64,000 nucleotides of DNA, from NCBI RefSeq assembly GCF_032823475.1, contig NZ_CP127913.1:71519-135518 (forward strand). The letters are read 5' to 3'. The translations under genes and the position numbers were made by a program. Below, one piece after another: positions 33,524 through 41,243 of this stretch (positions within the stretch are counted from its first letter, which is position 1; each line of letters opens with the position of its first letter). This DNA comes from Acinetobacter sp. SAAs474. Its GTDB lineage: Bacteria > Pseudomonadota > Gammaproteobacteria > Pseudomonadales > Moraxellaceae. The notes beneath the pieces were generated by a model that saw nothing but the letters and a program-made list of their open reading frames with translations, searched no databases and had not been told where the DNA came from.

Positions 33524-34699
33524 CTATAACTGAGTATTAATTTGATAGCGTGTATTACGTCCACCACCTTCCAATTTCACAATACATTCTTTCTCAAGTA
33601 AGTCTGATAAGTGGCGAGTAGCCGTTGCTTTACTAATTTTAGCAACCTTTTGATATTGTGACGCACTGATACCATGTTCAAAGCCATTTTCTCCACCGTC
33701 TAATAAACGATTTAGGACTTTACGTTGTTCTTCACTCAGGGCTAAATTTGAATACTTATGCCAAAATTGACTCTTAAATAATGTTCGGTTGATCTGTGCT
33801 AAGGTTTTTTCAAGGCTATCATTTAATGTATCTAGAAACCAAACTAGCCAATCTGTGATATCACAATCATTTTTTTGAGTTTGTTCTAATATTTCATAGT
33901 AACTTTTACCTTTATTCAATATTGTAGTAGACATTGCATATAAACGGATGCTCTGCTCATCCATTTGAGCTAAAGCAAGGTCTGTAAGTGTACGTGTAAT
34001 ACGTCCATTACCATCATCAAAAGGATGTAGGGTAACAAACCATAAATGGCTAATGCCTGCACGTAACAAAGGATCAAGCAATGAATCATTCAGACTTTGA
34101 TTAAACCACGCTATGAATGTATTTAAGCGTTCTTCTAAGCCTTCTCTTGGCGGTGCTTCAAAATGTACTTTAGGATAGTCCAATCGACCTGAAACGACCT
34201 GCATAGGCTCTGATCCCCGAAGTTGACCAATGCGTAAACGTTGCATTGTCCAATCTGGATCATTAAAAAGCCAACGATGCCACTGCATGAGACGCTCAAC
34301 AGTCAGTGGTTGCTTAACATCGTTAAGCGCATCTAGCATGATGTTGGCTAAACCTTCTGATCGATCTGAGCTTGGATAAGGCTGTTCAAGTGTGATACCT
34401 AAGCGTTGAGCTAAAGATGATCGTAATGAAAAAATATTGATAGTTTCATTTTCAATTGCAGACGAAGCAACAAGATTGGCAAGCAGAGTATCTAGGGTGA
34501 ACTGCTCTTTTGCTAAATCATGCTGACTTTGCCCAAGAAGAATCCCTATTTTTTGATGTATCTGTCTGGTTTTAGGCAAGATAATTGAATCTAGCCATGT
34601 AAAATTTGTCCAGCTTTCTGCTTGCCAGATCCATTCCTGCATTTTCAATCGCTCATCTAAAATTTCAGATGAGTTAAATATAACATTTATTCGGCTCAT
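33524..34699 (-). CDS. Fic-domain AMPylase with internal inhibitory helix
   Basis: 391 residues. Fic motif HPFDDGNGRITR with catalytic His225; Fic enzymes transfer AMP or other nucleotide moieties to proteins. The inhibitory motif [S/T]xxxE[G/N] is in the N-terminal part as SSAIEN (79-84), so it is a class II, self-inhibited Fic. The N-terminal segment (WTNFTWLDSIILPKTRQIHQKIG) is of the DUF4172 type. The C-terminus (ISASQYQKVAKISKATATRHLSDLLEKECI) is a winged helix. Length is normal for this family. It lies between two inverted repeats with the SGNH gene. Confidence 0.9.
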   Translation of the reverse strand: MSRINVIFNSSEILDERLKMQEWIWQAESWTNFTWLDSIILPKTRQIHQKIGILLGQSQHDLAKEQFTLDTLLANLVASSAIENETINIFSLRSSLAQRLGITLEQPYPSSDRSEGLANIMLDALNDVKQPLTVERLMQWHRWLFNDPDWTMQRLRIGQLRGSEPMQVVSGRLDYPKVHFEAPPREGLEERLNTFIAWFNQSLNDSLLDPLLRAGISHLWFVTLHPFDDGNGRITRTLTDLALAQMDEQSIRLYAMSTTILNKGKSYYEILEQTQKNDCDITDWLVWFLDTLNDSLEKTLAQINRTLFKSQFWHKYSNLALSEEQRKVLNRLLDGGENGFEHGISASQYQKVAKISKATATRHLSDLLEKECIVKLEGGGRNTRYQINTQL

Positions 34700-34973
34700 A
34701 TTGTGAGCCGAATAATAGGGTTAATCAGCTCATTTTATCCAAGACATTTCTACTTGGGGGCTAATATTCGAATTTTGCATAAGAGGTTTTATGTTAAAGA
34801 CTTAGAGCAGAGAGTACTGTAAGAAAGCTATCGTTTAACTTTAATATTGAATTAAACGGTAGGTATCTCATCAGTTTGGAACTTTATCTTTTGAGTATAG
34901 TTTAAAGAAATGGGAAATATTAGATTTTAGAATGTTGATATTTATTCAGAGTTCATTAAATAAATGATATTTT

Positions 34974-35759
34974 TCAAATATTTAAATTTTGGTTGGCATA
35001 CTTAAAGATTTTTTCTGCTGTATATTGTGCCCAAATTTTATATGCATCTGGACTCGGATGAAAATTATCTTTAGCAATAAAATTAGTATTAAAGGGTAAA
35101 TTAATATTTAGTACCGTACTGAATTTTTTATTATTAAATAATATATTTAATTCTTTATTCATTTTCTTTGCTGTTTTACTTAAAAAATAACGTAAAGGAT
35201 TTGGTAGTGCAGGAAATTTTTCTAGAGGGGGTAATTCTGTATAAATAATATATTTTGCATTAAACTTTTCAATAAAAATATTATGCAATATCTGTATTTC
35301 ATTTTTCCACTGGTTAATAGATGATATTTTTGTTACATCATTAACACCTATGGAAACAACGACAATATCAAATTTCTCAGCAGGTATAATATTAAGATGC
35401 TTAATAAGATCTGATGTTGTAAATCCTGTTTTTGCATGTAAAGTCCATGTACACCGGAAATCATTTTTTAAGTTTTGAATGAGTTGTCCACTTAGTGCAT
35501 CTAATTGTTTGTCTGCACCAACCCCTGCTGCTGCCGAATCTCCTGTAATTAATAGATTTAATAATTTTCCTTGACCAGTTATTCCTTTACGGTTTCCCAT
35601 AGGTTCATTTAATCTTAGGATTGTTTTTTTTACATATATACCTTGAGTGATAATAATTGGGCTTAATAAAATTTCGAGTGAACTATTAAACATAGTGAAA
35701 ATTTTAAATTTAACTAGAATTAATATAATAATACATCTTATATGAAAGACATAATTCAT
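34974..35759 (-). CDS. SGNH/GDSL-family hydrolase
   Basis: 261 residues from 35759, or 239 from the ATG at 35691-35693. Block I ITGDSAAAGVGA carries the Ser nucleophile; VVVSIGVNDVT is block III with the oxyanion Asn; DNFHPSPDAYKIWA is block V with the Asp-His pair. An N-terminal hydrophobic stretch (IRCIIILILVKF) could anchor it. Esterase or lipase acting on an acyl ester; substrate unknown. The 274 bases between it and the Fic gene show nothing I can name. Confidence 0.85.
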   Translation of the reverse strand: MNYVFHIRCIIILILVKFKIFTMFNSSLEILLSPIIITQGIYVKKTILRLNEPMGNRKGITGQGKLLNLLITGDSAAAGVGADKQLDALSGQLIQNLKNDFRCTWTLHAKTGFTTSDLIKHLNIIPAEKFDIVVVSIGVNDVTKISSINQWKNEIQILHNIFIEKFNAKYIIYTELPPLEKFPALPNPLRYFLSKTAKKMNKELNILFNNKKFSTVLNINLPFNTNFIAKDNFHPSPDAYKIWAQYTAEKIFKYANQNLNI

Positions 35760-36061
35760 AAGCCTTTTAATTATCTACTTTATATAAAATCTCTTATCTT
35801 ACGAATAAAAATTGTAAAATTTGCATTAGAGCAGATTCACTTTCATTTTTTTAAGTTATACCGGTTTCAGACATACAATAAAGCTACATTATGATAAAAG
35901 ATATTTTTTAATTGCTGTAATTTAGATAATTCTCGTAGATTATACTTCTCGTTTATTGGTATTCCAAATACTGAAGACTTTTAAAATTTTTATACTGCAC
36001 ACTTTTAATAACATTCACTATTCATATGACACCAATTTTATTAAATAGTTAAATTAGTAAT

Positions 36062-36214
36062 AAAAAACCCCGACATCCTGTCGGGGTTTTTCGTATTGGT
36101 TGGTTAAGCCTAACTCCTGTTGAGCTTCACATTCCTGGTGCATGAACGTCTTATCGTTGTTTTGTGTTCCGGAACATCCTGTTCCTGCATAAGTTCATCA
36201 TAGGAGATTTGTTA
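36062..36214 (-). ncRNA. Putative multicopy small RNA, copy B
   Basis: Same evidence as copy A at 33360-33512: conserved non-coding sequence ending in a strong terminator (36062-36092), here on the minus strand. Confidence 0.5.
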
Positions 36215-36457
36215 CAGAGTGTATATGGGTAAAATCCTTAAATTGCTGTGCGCTTAGGCGTACAAAATTGTGTGAATTTTATCCATGTATTTATCCGCAG
36301 AAAATGTGGATGAATTGGAAGGTAAAAGGCTTATATTTACTATGGAATTGTTGTTTTAGATGTTTTTTTGCACGATTTTATGAGCAAAAAGTGACAAATT
36401 GATTTAAAAAAATAGCCAACAGATTTTTAAGTCGGCTTTTAGTGGTTTTTTAGGTCA
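36062..36457 (-). repeat. 396-bp inverted-repeat unit, copy B
   Basis: Reverse complement of 33117-33512 with scattered mismatches (for example the palindrome reads TGCGCTTAGGCG). Its terminator is at 36062-36092. It cuts into the attC-like site at 36498-36529, whose second half is missing where the repeat begins. Confidence 0.85.
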
Positions 36458-36497
36458 ATTAAATCTTTATAAGTATTTGAAAAATAAATTTTTTATA

Positions 36498-36529
36498 AAC
36501 CGTTTCGTATAAGCGACATTATGTTAAAT
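36498..36529 (-). other. attC-like half-site (R''/L'' only)
   Basis: On the minus strand ATTTAACATAATGTCGCTTA then TACGAAACG, matching the 5' half of the complete site at 37998. R'' (ATTTAAC) fits RYYYAAC. The other half is lost at the 396-bp repeat. It follows the toxin gene, as expected for a cassette end. Confidence 0.65.
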
Positions 36530-36560
36530 GGAGAGATTTTCAAATAAATTATGTGAGCTA

Positions 36561-36935
36561 CTAAATAGGATTAGCTTTAATGTGGGCTTTCAAGCGTTCT
36601 TTGTAATTTTGAATAAACTTAGTCAACTCTATAACATCAGTATGACTTAATTGACCAATATATTTTCCACTTCTTAATATTTCACAAAAATCAAAGCTCA
36701 TTGTGCTACGAATGTCAATATAAGATGACTTCTGTAAACCCGCCTGTCTCCAATCTCGAATCGGATAATATTGCAACTTAATATAATCTGATTTGTCCTT
36801 GTACTGGCTTGTAATCGAATCTAATAGCACAACTGTTAAATTAACTTTACCAATTTCAACTGTATAGCGTTCTTTCCCTTCAAGGGTATCTGAGCTAAAT
36901 TTTACAAAAATTCGATAAATATCACCAACAGCCAT
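36561..36935 (-). CDS. PemK/MazF-type toxin-like protein
   Basis: 124 residues. MAVGDIYRIFVKFSSD, ERYTVEIGKVNLTVVLLDSI, TSQYKDKSDYIKLQYYPI, RDWRQAGLQKSSYIDI: the small beta-barrel organisation of PemK/MazF-type RNases, with the frequently seen KPSYIDI-like strand. Starts 2 bases after the stop of the antitoxin-like gene, so the pair is a classical toxin-antitoxin operon. It is inside an integron-type cassette, where such pairs often stabilise arrays. Confidence 0.7.
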   Translation of the reverse strand: MAVGDIYRIFVKFSSDTLEGKERYTVEIGKVNLTVVLLDSITSQYKDKSDYIKLQYYPIRDWRQAGLQKSSYIDIRSTMSFDFCEILRSGKYIGQLSHTDVIELTKFIQNYKERLKAHIKANPI

Positions 36936-36937
36936 AC

Positions 36938-37252
36938 TTATTGCTCTTCTGCTTCTTCAAATACGCCTTTGGAGTTCAAAAGCATGCGTTTGATCGGTTG
37001 ACCAGTTAACTGAGCAATATCCAAAAGATCACAAACCATTTGCTGTCCTAGCTGTTCACGCCGAGCAGCGTCAACGATTTCCTGCATGTTTTGAAATTCT
37101 TCAAAGCTCAAAACAACAGCTTCAGGCGTATTGTTCGTGCAAACAAAAACAGGTTTATGACTATCTTTGACACCTTGGACAATTTTGCTCCAAGATTTGC
37201 GAACATCAGTCGCAGAAACAGTCGCACCGTTAATAAAAGTTAATCCATCCAT
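36938..37252 (-). CDS. Phd/YefM-like antitoxin
   Basis: 104 residues. The N-terminus TVSATDVRKSWSKIVQGVKD then KPVFVCTNNTPEAVVLSFEEFQNM is the Phd/YefM fold, whose N-terminal half binds DNA and whose C-terminal half wraps the toxin. Here the C-terminal half (REQLGQQMVCDLLDIAQLTG) is helical. Cotranscribed with the toxin gene and probably autoregulated through sequences near 37253-37300. Confidence 0.75.
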   Translation of the reverse strand: MDGLTFINGATVSATDVRKSWSKIVQGVKDSHKPVFVCTNNTPEAVVLSFEEFQNMQEIVDAARREQLGQQMVCDLLDIAQLTGQPIKRMLLNSKGVFEEAEEQ

Positions 37253-37596
37253 ATCTAAGACCTCATACTATATGACAAAAATTATATCATATTTGCCATA
37301 CGATTTAACCACATTTTAATAATGCAATATCAACATGAGCTATGTGATTTTATATATTAATGGTCTACTTGGAACAGAAATGACTGGTAGACTACGAATA
37401 GGAATAACGGGGGCATTGTTTGATGAATGATTATTAAGTTTGTTTGAACTTTTTCGTGGAACATTGATCAGATATTAATCGCGAAACATGAAAAATCACG
37501 TAAAAAAGCCACTACTGGTTAATAGTGGCTATTTCATATTCTTAATCAATTGAAAAATAACGTGATTTAAAAAGCATTACGTATAATTGGTATTAT
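37253..37596. other. Junction region between cassettes
   Basis: 344 bases without a gene. It contains the start side of the TA cassette and, from about 37454, the left half and loop of the attC-like site ending at 37603. A hairpin AGCCACTA/TAGTGGCT (37507-37529) and arms AAATCACGT/ACGTGATTT lie inside the loop. Cassettes on either side run in opposite directions, so an inversion junction must be within this stretch. Confidence 0.5.
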
Positions 37597-37603
37597 GTTA
37601 ATT
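37454..37603 (+). other. attC-like site, degenerate left half
   Basis: Right half TACGTATAATTGGTATTATG then TTAATT (R' GTTAATT at 37597-37603) matches the right halves at 38073 and 39413. The left half GGAACATTGATCAGATATTA then ATCGCGAA aligns only loosely with the complete sites. Confidence 0.45.
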
Positions 37604-37619
37604 TTAGAAAAATTTAAGT

Positions 37620-38003
37620 ATGTGGAAAATATATAAAGAAGAAAGTTCTGATCTTGGATTTGCTATTGGGTGTCTATTTTCAGAAGCAATTAATTTAAAT
37701 GAGTTTAGGCAGTGGGTTGAGCTTTGTATTAATGATTTAAATCAAGATGAAATACCATTTTATATGTTTGATCTTATAGATTTCGAAGGCTCATTAGCAA
37801 AGATTCATTTAATTATTGGATTTGTACCAAGCTCTGGACTATCAAAAACAGAGAAAATGGCGTTAGAAGGCATTTCTTATCTAAGGGGAATAGATATTTT
37901 TGACCCTATTTCTACGCAAGAACAATCTATTGAATACCTAAAGAACAACCCACATGTCTCAGAGAAATTTAAGCGCACTTTTCCTTTTATAAATTTTATT
38001 TAA
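37620..38003 (+). CDS. Hypothetical cassette protein
   Basis: 127 residues, acidic, no membrane segments or signal peptide; not recognised. MWKIYKEESSDLGFAIGCLF, EFRQWVELCINDLNQDEIP, then PFINFI at the end. It starts 16 bases after one attC-like site, and its TAA is inside the R'' of the next (37998-38004), the usual fit of a one-gene integron cassette. Its layout (small, acidic, alpha/beta) resembles immunity-type proteins, but that is only an impression. Confidence 0.65.
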   Translation: MWKIYKEESSDLGFAIGCLFSEAINLNEFRQWVELCINDLNQDEIPFYMFDLIDFEGSLAKIHLIIGFVPSSGLSKTEKMALEGISYLRGIDIFDPISTQEQSIEYLKNNPHVSEKFKRTFPFINFI

Positions 38004-38079
38004 CATAATGGGTGTTATACGAAATTAAAAAAAACTGTGTCTAAGGCATGGGCTTCGTATAATCCGTATTATGTTAATT
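37998..38079 (+). other. attC-like recombination site (complete)
   Basis: 82 bp. R'' ATTTAAC and left arm ACATAATGGGTGTTATACGAA pair with right arm TTCGTATAATCCGTATTATG and R' GTTAATT. The arms are complementary with unpaired bases, as in integron attC sites. R' differs from GTTRRRY at one position, as do all sites of this array. Confidence 0.75.
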
Positions 38080-38089
38080 GTAGGAAATC

Positions 38090-38641
38090 TTAATCGACTA
38101 TTAATAGACTATTTATATTTTTCTTTAGACTATTAGCAATATTAAGATCAAATCCATCTACCAAAAATCTACTAATTAGCCCTTCTATCAAAGTATAAAT
38201 TAGCTCAGATAAATCTTGATGGCTTGCTAATAAGCAATGTTCTGATACTAAGTCTTTTATCCATTGCTTATGCTTTTTAGAAACAGAAATTATATCTTGC
38301 TCACTTTGACTTGACTCGGCTACAGCCCTAACAAACAAGCACCCTTTGAAAGAATCTTGTTGAAACCATTCCATGTGCCAATCAAAAATTTTATTAATTG
38401 CATATAGACCTTTAGCTGCTCCAATGTATTGAAATAGACTTTTTTTAAATTTTTCATCACGAGCTGTAAGTACAGATTTAACCAACTGATTTTTATTTTT
38501 GTAATAAGTATACATAGTAGTTTTAGAGCAGCCTGATTCATCTCGAATTAGGTCAACGCCAACGCCAACAAAGCTATTTTCATTAAATAATCTTTCAGCT
38601 GTATCTAAAATTTTCAATGCTGATTTTGACATCAAAGGCAT
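38090..38641 (-). CDS. TetR-family regulator (cassette gene)
   Basis: 183 residues. HTH start: KSALKILDTAERLFNENSFVGVGVDLIRDESGCSKTTMYTYYKNKNQLVKSVL. Divergent from the HPP-family gene with a perfect 24-bp palindrome in the 89-base gap, so it very likely represses that gene and itself. Both lie between two attC-like sites, a regulated two-gene cassette. Confidence 0.9.
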   Translation of the reverse strand: MPLMSKSALKILDTAERLFNENSFVGVGVDLIRDESGCSKTTMYTYYKNKNQLVKSVLTARDEKFKKSLFQYIGAAKGLYAINKIFDWHMEWFQQDSFKGCLFVRAVAESSQSEQDIISVSKKHKQWIKDLVSEHCLLASHQDLSELIYTLIEGLISRFLVDGFDLNIANSLKKNINSLLIVD

Positions 38642-38654
38642 CCTATAAATAAAA

Positions 38655-38678
38655 AAATAGTACAGATCTGTACTATTT
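38655..38678. promoter_or_regulatory. TetR operator palindrome
   Basis: Perfect 24-bp dyad with half-site AAATAGTACAGA, lying 14 bases upstream of the tetR start codon and 53 bases upstream of the HPP gene. Position and symmetry are those of a TetR operator controlling both divergent genes. Confidence 0.8.
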
Positions 38679-38730
38679 TTATTTTATCTGTATTATGATT
38701 TAAAAACAATATTTTAAAGAGATACTAAAA

Positions 38731-39261
38731 ATGTTTTCAATTTTAGAAGGAAAGGAAAAACTAGCTGTATTTCCAAAAAAAAATGAAGTTCTAAGAAGCC
38801 TAATTGGAGGAACAATCAGTATCTTCTTTTTACTTACACTGACTAAGTTAACAGGACATATTTACATCATGGCTCCATTCGGCGCCACTTGTGTAATTCT
38901 TTACGCAGTCTCACAGTCACCATTAGCACAACCTAGAAATGTTATATTCGGTCATCTCATTTCAGCTTTTATTGGCTTATTTTTTCTCAAATTTTTCTCT
39001 GAATCTAATCTAACCATAGCTTTATCTGTAGGCTGTGCAATTGCATTAATGCAAGTTTTTAAATGTGTACATCCACCAGCTGGAGCTAATCCCTTAGTTA
39101 TACTTTTAACAGCAAATTCCATTAACTATGAATGGAGTTTCTTAGTTTTTCCTGTCTTATTAGGATCTATAGTTTTAGTTTTGGTTGCTGCTATCGTAAA
39201 CAATATTAAAAATGATAATAAGTGGCCCCTTTACGGCTTAGGTTTGATTAAAACTAAGTAA
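38731..39261 (+). CDS. HPP-family membrane protein
   Basis: 176 residues, four to five membrane segments. The family motif is KCVHPPAGANPLVILL near residue 110; IYIMAPFGATCVILYAVSQS and LAQPRNVIFGHLISAFIG match the first half of the HPP domain. Plant HPP proteins have been linked to nitrite transport; bacterial roles are unclear. Regulated by the divergent TetR through the palindrome at 38655. Confidence 0.85.
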   Translation: MFSILEGKEKLAVFPKKNEVLRSLIGGTISIFFLLTLTKLTGHIYIMAPFGATCVILYAVSQSPLAQPRNVIFGHLISAFIGLFFLKFFSESNLTIALSVGCAIALMQVFKCVHPPAGANPLVILLTANSINYEWSFLVFPVLLGSIVLVLVAAIVNNIKNDNKWPLYGLGLIKTK

Positions 39262-39283
39262 TAATTTCTTGAAAGTTGAATCC

Positions 39284-39419
39284 ATTTAACATACTGGTCG
39301 TAATGCGAAATTTGAAGAATGTTAGATCAAAATCTAAGTTCTAATTTTTGAAAATCATCAATAAAAATGGGAGCTTAAGCTCCCATTTTTGACTTCGCAT
39401 AACGTGTATTATGTTAATT
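39284..39419 (+). other. attC-like recombination site (complete, 136 bp)
   Basis: R'' ATTTAAC (39284-39290), left arm ACATACTGGTCGTAATGCGAA, right arm TTCGCATAACGTGTATTATG, R' GTTAATT (39413-39419). The loop contains a hairpin TGGGAGCTTAAGCTCCCA with flanking A/T runs. A near-identical site in the opposite direction is at 41108-41243. Confidence 0.75.
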
Positions 39420-39451
39420 TTAGATATTCTTTATACTCTATGATTTACTTC

Positions 39452-39931
39452 TGGCTTTGAAATCAAATGTTGGAATGGTGAAAAAGTAAGGGTTGTCTTC
39501 AGTTTAGACTGCTGTGATCGAGAAATTATGAGTTATGCAGCAACAACAGCAGGCATCAGTACGGTTTGGTACAGTATTTCACAGTATTTCATCTACCACA
39601 AAGGGTTGAATGGCTGACAGATAACGGTAGTTGTTACATTGCACAATCCACACGTATGTTTGCACAGTCATTAGGTTTTCATGTCTGCACAACACCAATT
39701 CGCAGCCCACAAAGTAATGGTATGGCTGAGGCGTTTGTGAAGACCTTTAAGCGGTACTATGTGTATTTAAGTGATGTACCAGATGCAGAAACTGTCATGA
39801 GATATTTATCTATCTGGATTGAAGACTATAATTGCAATCATCTACATAGTGGGTTAAAAATGAAATCCCCTCGGGAATTTCGTTCGCTAAAGTTAGTAAG
39901 TTAAATGTCCGTTTTTATAGGGGATAATACA
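39452..39931 (+). mobile_element. IS2-like element, right part only
   Basis: Starts inside orfB with the 110 bp shared with 17973-18082, has a deletion of about 41 bp right after them, and then the catalytic C-terminus (VEWLTDNGSCYIAQ, SPQSNGMAEAFVKTFKRYYV, YNCNHLHSGLKMKSPREF). It ends with right inverted repeat GTCCGTTTTTATAGGGGATA then ATACA at 39931. Together with 17170-18140 it would make one almost complete element. Confidence 0.85.
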
Positions 39932-39992
39932 CCATTTCAAATTTTCGTTCATGACATACCTATTTTTAAAAGTACATAAATCTTAAATGCAT

Positions 39993-40400
39993 TTATTTTG
40001 AATCTAATTTTTGAGCAAATTTAATACCTAAGAATATTGTTAATATTAGGAAAATAAGATGTACATTTTCTGCCATGAAAGTATGTTCTAACTTATTTGC
40101 AATAATGATGTATTTATGAAAAGCCCAATACGTCAAAGCATATAATATAAAAAAGCATAAGAGTAATAGGACTTTAAGAAGAGCTCTTTTTACTTGCCTA
40201 TTAGGTACTTCACCTATCAAAAGCTCAATAAGAAGACTAGTAATAAAATATAGAGGTGTTAAATACAGCAATATTTCAGGTATCACACCCAAGAAAGGCT
40301 TTCCTGTAGCTATATTGATATATGCAAAATATCCAAGACCGTATACAACAGTTAAACTTATTATAAGAATTATCCATTTAGCTTTTTTGTTCATTTTCAC
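39993..40400 (-). CDS. Small four-span membrane protein C (cassette gene)
   Basis: 135 residues, four hydrophobic segments (WIILIISLTVVYGLGYFAYI, GVIPEILLYLTPLYFITSLLIELLI, VLLLLCFFILYALTYWAFH, VHLIFLILTIFLGIKF). Not recognised. Overlaps the end of gene B by 23 bp, so the three genes A-B-C form one minus-strand operon. In this orientation the cassette end (attC) would be expected below 39993, but an IS end is found instead. Confidence 0.6.
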   Translation of the reverse strand: MKMNKKAKWIILIISLTVVYGLGYFAYINIATGKPFLGVIPEILLYLTPLYFITSLLIELLIGEVPNRQVKRALLKVLLLLCFFILYALTYWAFHKYIIIANKLEHTFMAENVHLIFLILTIFLGIKFAQKLDSK

Positions 40401-40608
40401 TTCTTTTCTGGTGTCTAAATTTTTTATAATTCATATAAAACTTTAAAATTGACAGGGATAAACCTATTAAACAATAAATGGAAAAAACCCCAATATTAAT
40501 TAATGGTTTATCCAAGAAATAGTTGGCAAGAACGGTACCAAAAGTGAGTAATCCTATATATTCAAAAAATGAAAATCGGCTAATTTGAGAATTAAATAAT
40601 TTCTTCAT
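40378..40608 (-). CDS. Small two-span membrane protein B (cassette gene)
   Basis: 76 residues with two hydrophobic segments (FEYIGLLTFGTVLANYFL, INIGVFSIYCLIGLSLSILKF) and a basic C-terminus. Not recognised. Middle gene of the three-gene membrane-protein operon; 22 bases after gene A. Confidence 0.55.
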   Translation of the reverse strand: MKKLFNSQISRFSFFEYIGLLTFGTVLANYFLDKPLINIGVFSIYCLIGLSLSILKFYMNYKKFRHQKRSENEQKS

Positions 40609-40630
40609 AGAGATATCTTTTGTATTTTGA

Positions 40631-41032
40631 TCATTTCTTTGAATTTCCTAGAATAAATTTATGCTGTATTAGTATTCCTATAAGAATTATTGATATAAAA
40701 GAACAGGTACTCCACAACGTATCATCTAAATTATTAGGAGTAAGTAAGTACCTAAAAATCACTCCGTAAATAGAAAGAATGATTAAAGCTAAAGTAATTG
40801 ACTTTAAGAATATAGAAGTGGAAAAATCTATATTTTCTCTTTGGGGACCTGACTTATACATAAAGTACCCCCATGCAATACCACCAATAATAGAGATGAT
40901 AATTAAGATGAAATAAGAACCGAAAGCTGGAGGTTTATTTTCAATCCATCTGAGGGCAGATATAAATAAAGAAAAAGGTATTCCCCAGCCTAAGCCCCCA
41001 TGTATAAATATCAACTGATTTTTTTTGTTCAT
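40631..41032 (-). CDS. Small four-span membrane protein A (cassette gene)
   Basis: 133 residues, four hydrophobic segments (GIPFSLFISALRW, YFILIIISIIGGIAWGYFMY, SITLALIILSIYGVIFRYL, CSFISIILIGILIQHKFIL). Not recognised. First gene after the reversed attC-like site (41108-41243), matching the first gene of an integron cassette on the minus strand. Confidence 0.6.
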   Translation of the reverse strand: MNKKNQLIFIHGGLGWGIPFSLFISALRWIENKPPAFGSYFILIIISIIGGIAWGYFMYKSGPQRENIDFSTSIFLKSITLALIILSIYGVIFRYLLTPNNLDDTLWSTCSFISIILIGILIQHKFILGNSKK

Positions 41033-41107
41033 TTTTTAACAATGTAATCAATAATTATTCCCAATTATATCAAGTCTTGTAAGTAATTAAAATTTAAGAT
41101 TTTCTAA

Positions 41108-41243
41108 AATTAACATACTAGACATTATGCGAAGTCAAAAATGAGAGTTTAGGCTCCCATTTTTATTGATTATTTTCAAAAATTAGAACCCAGATTTTGA
41201 TCTAAAATTCTCTAAAATTGGCATAACACCCATTATGTTAAAT
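41108..41243 (-). other. attC-like recombination site, reversed (136 bp)
   Basis: Minus-strand R'' ATTTAAC (41243-41237), arms TTAACATAATGGGTGTTATG and GCATAATGTCTAGTATGTTA, R' GTTAATT (41114-41108). The loop is nearly the same as in the site at 39284-39419 (AGATCAAAATCT..GTTCTAATTTTTGAAAAT), and both are 136 bp, so the two are inverted copies. Confidence 0.75.

Noticed and set aside
37303..37309. ATTTAAC as the R'' of another attC
   Set aside because: The following bases do not pair with the right half at 37597, and the motif is common in AT-rich DNA.
36498..41243. CRISPR-like reading of the repeated TTAACATA...TATGTTAA sequences
   Set aside because: Spacing is irregular (hundreds of bases), the copies are arms of palindromes, and genes lie between them; attC-like sites explain them better.
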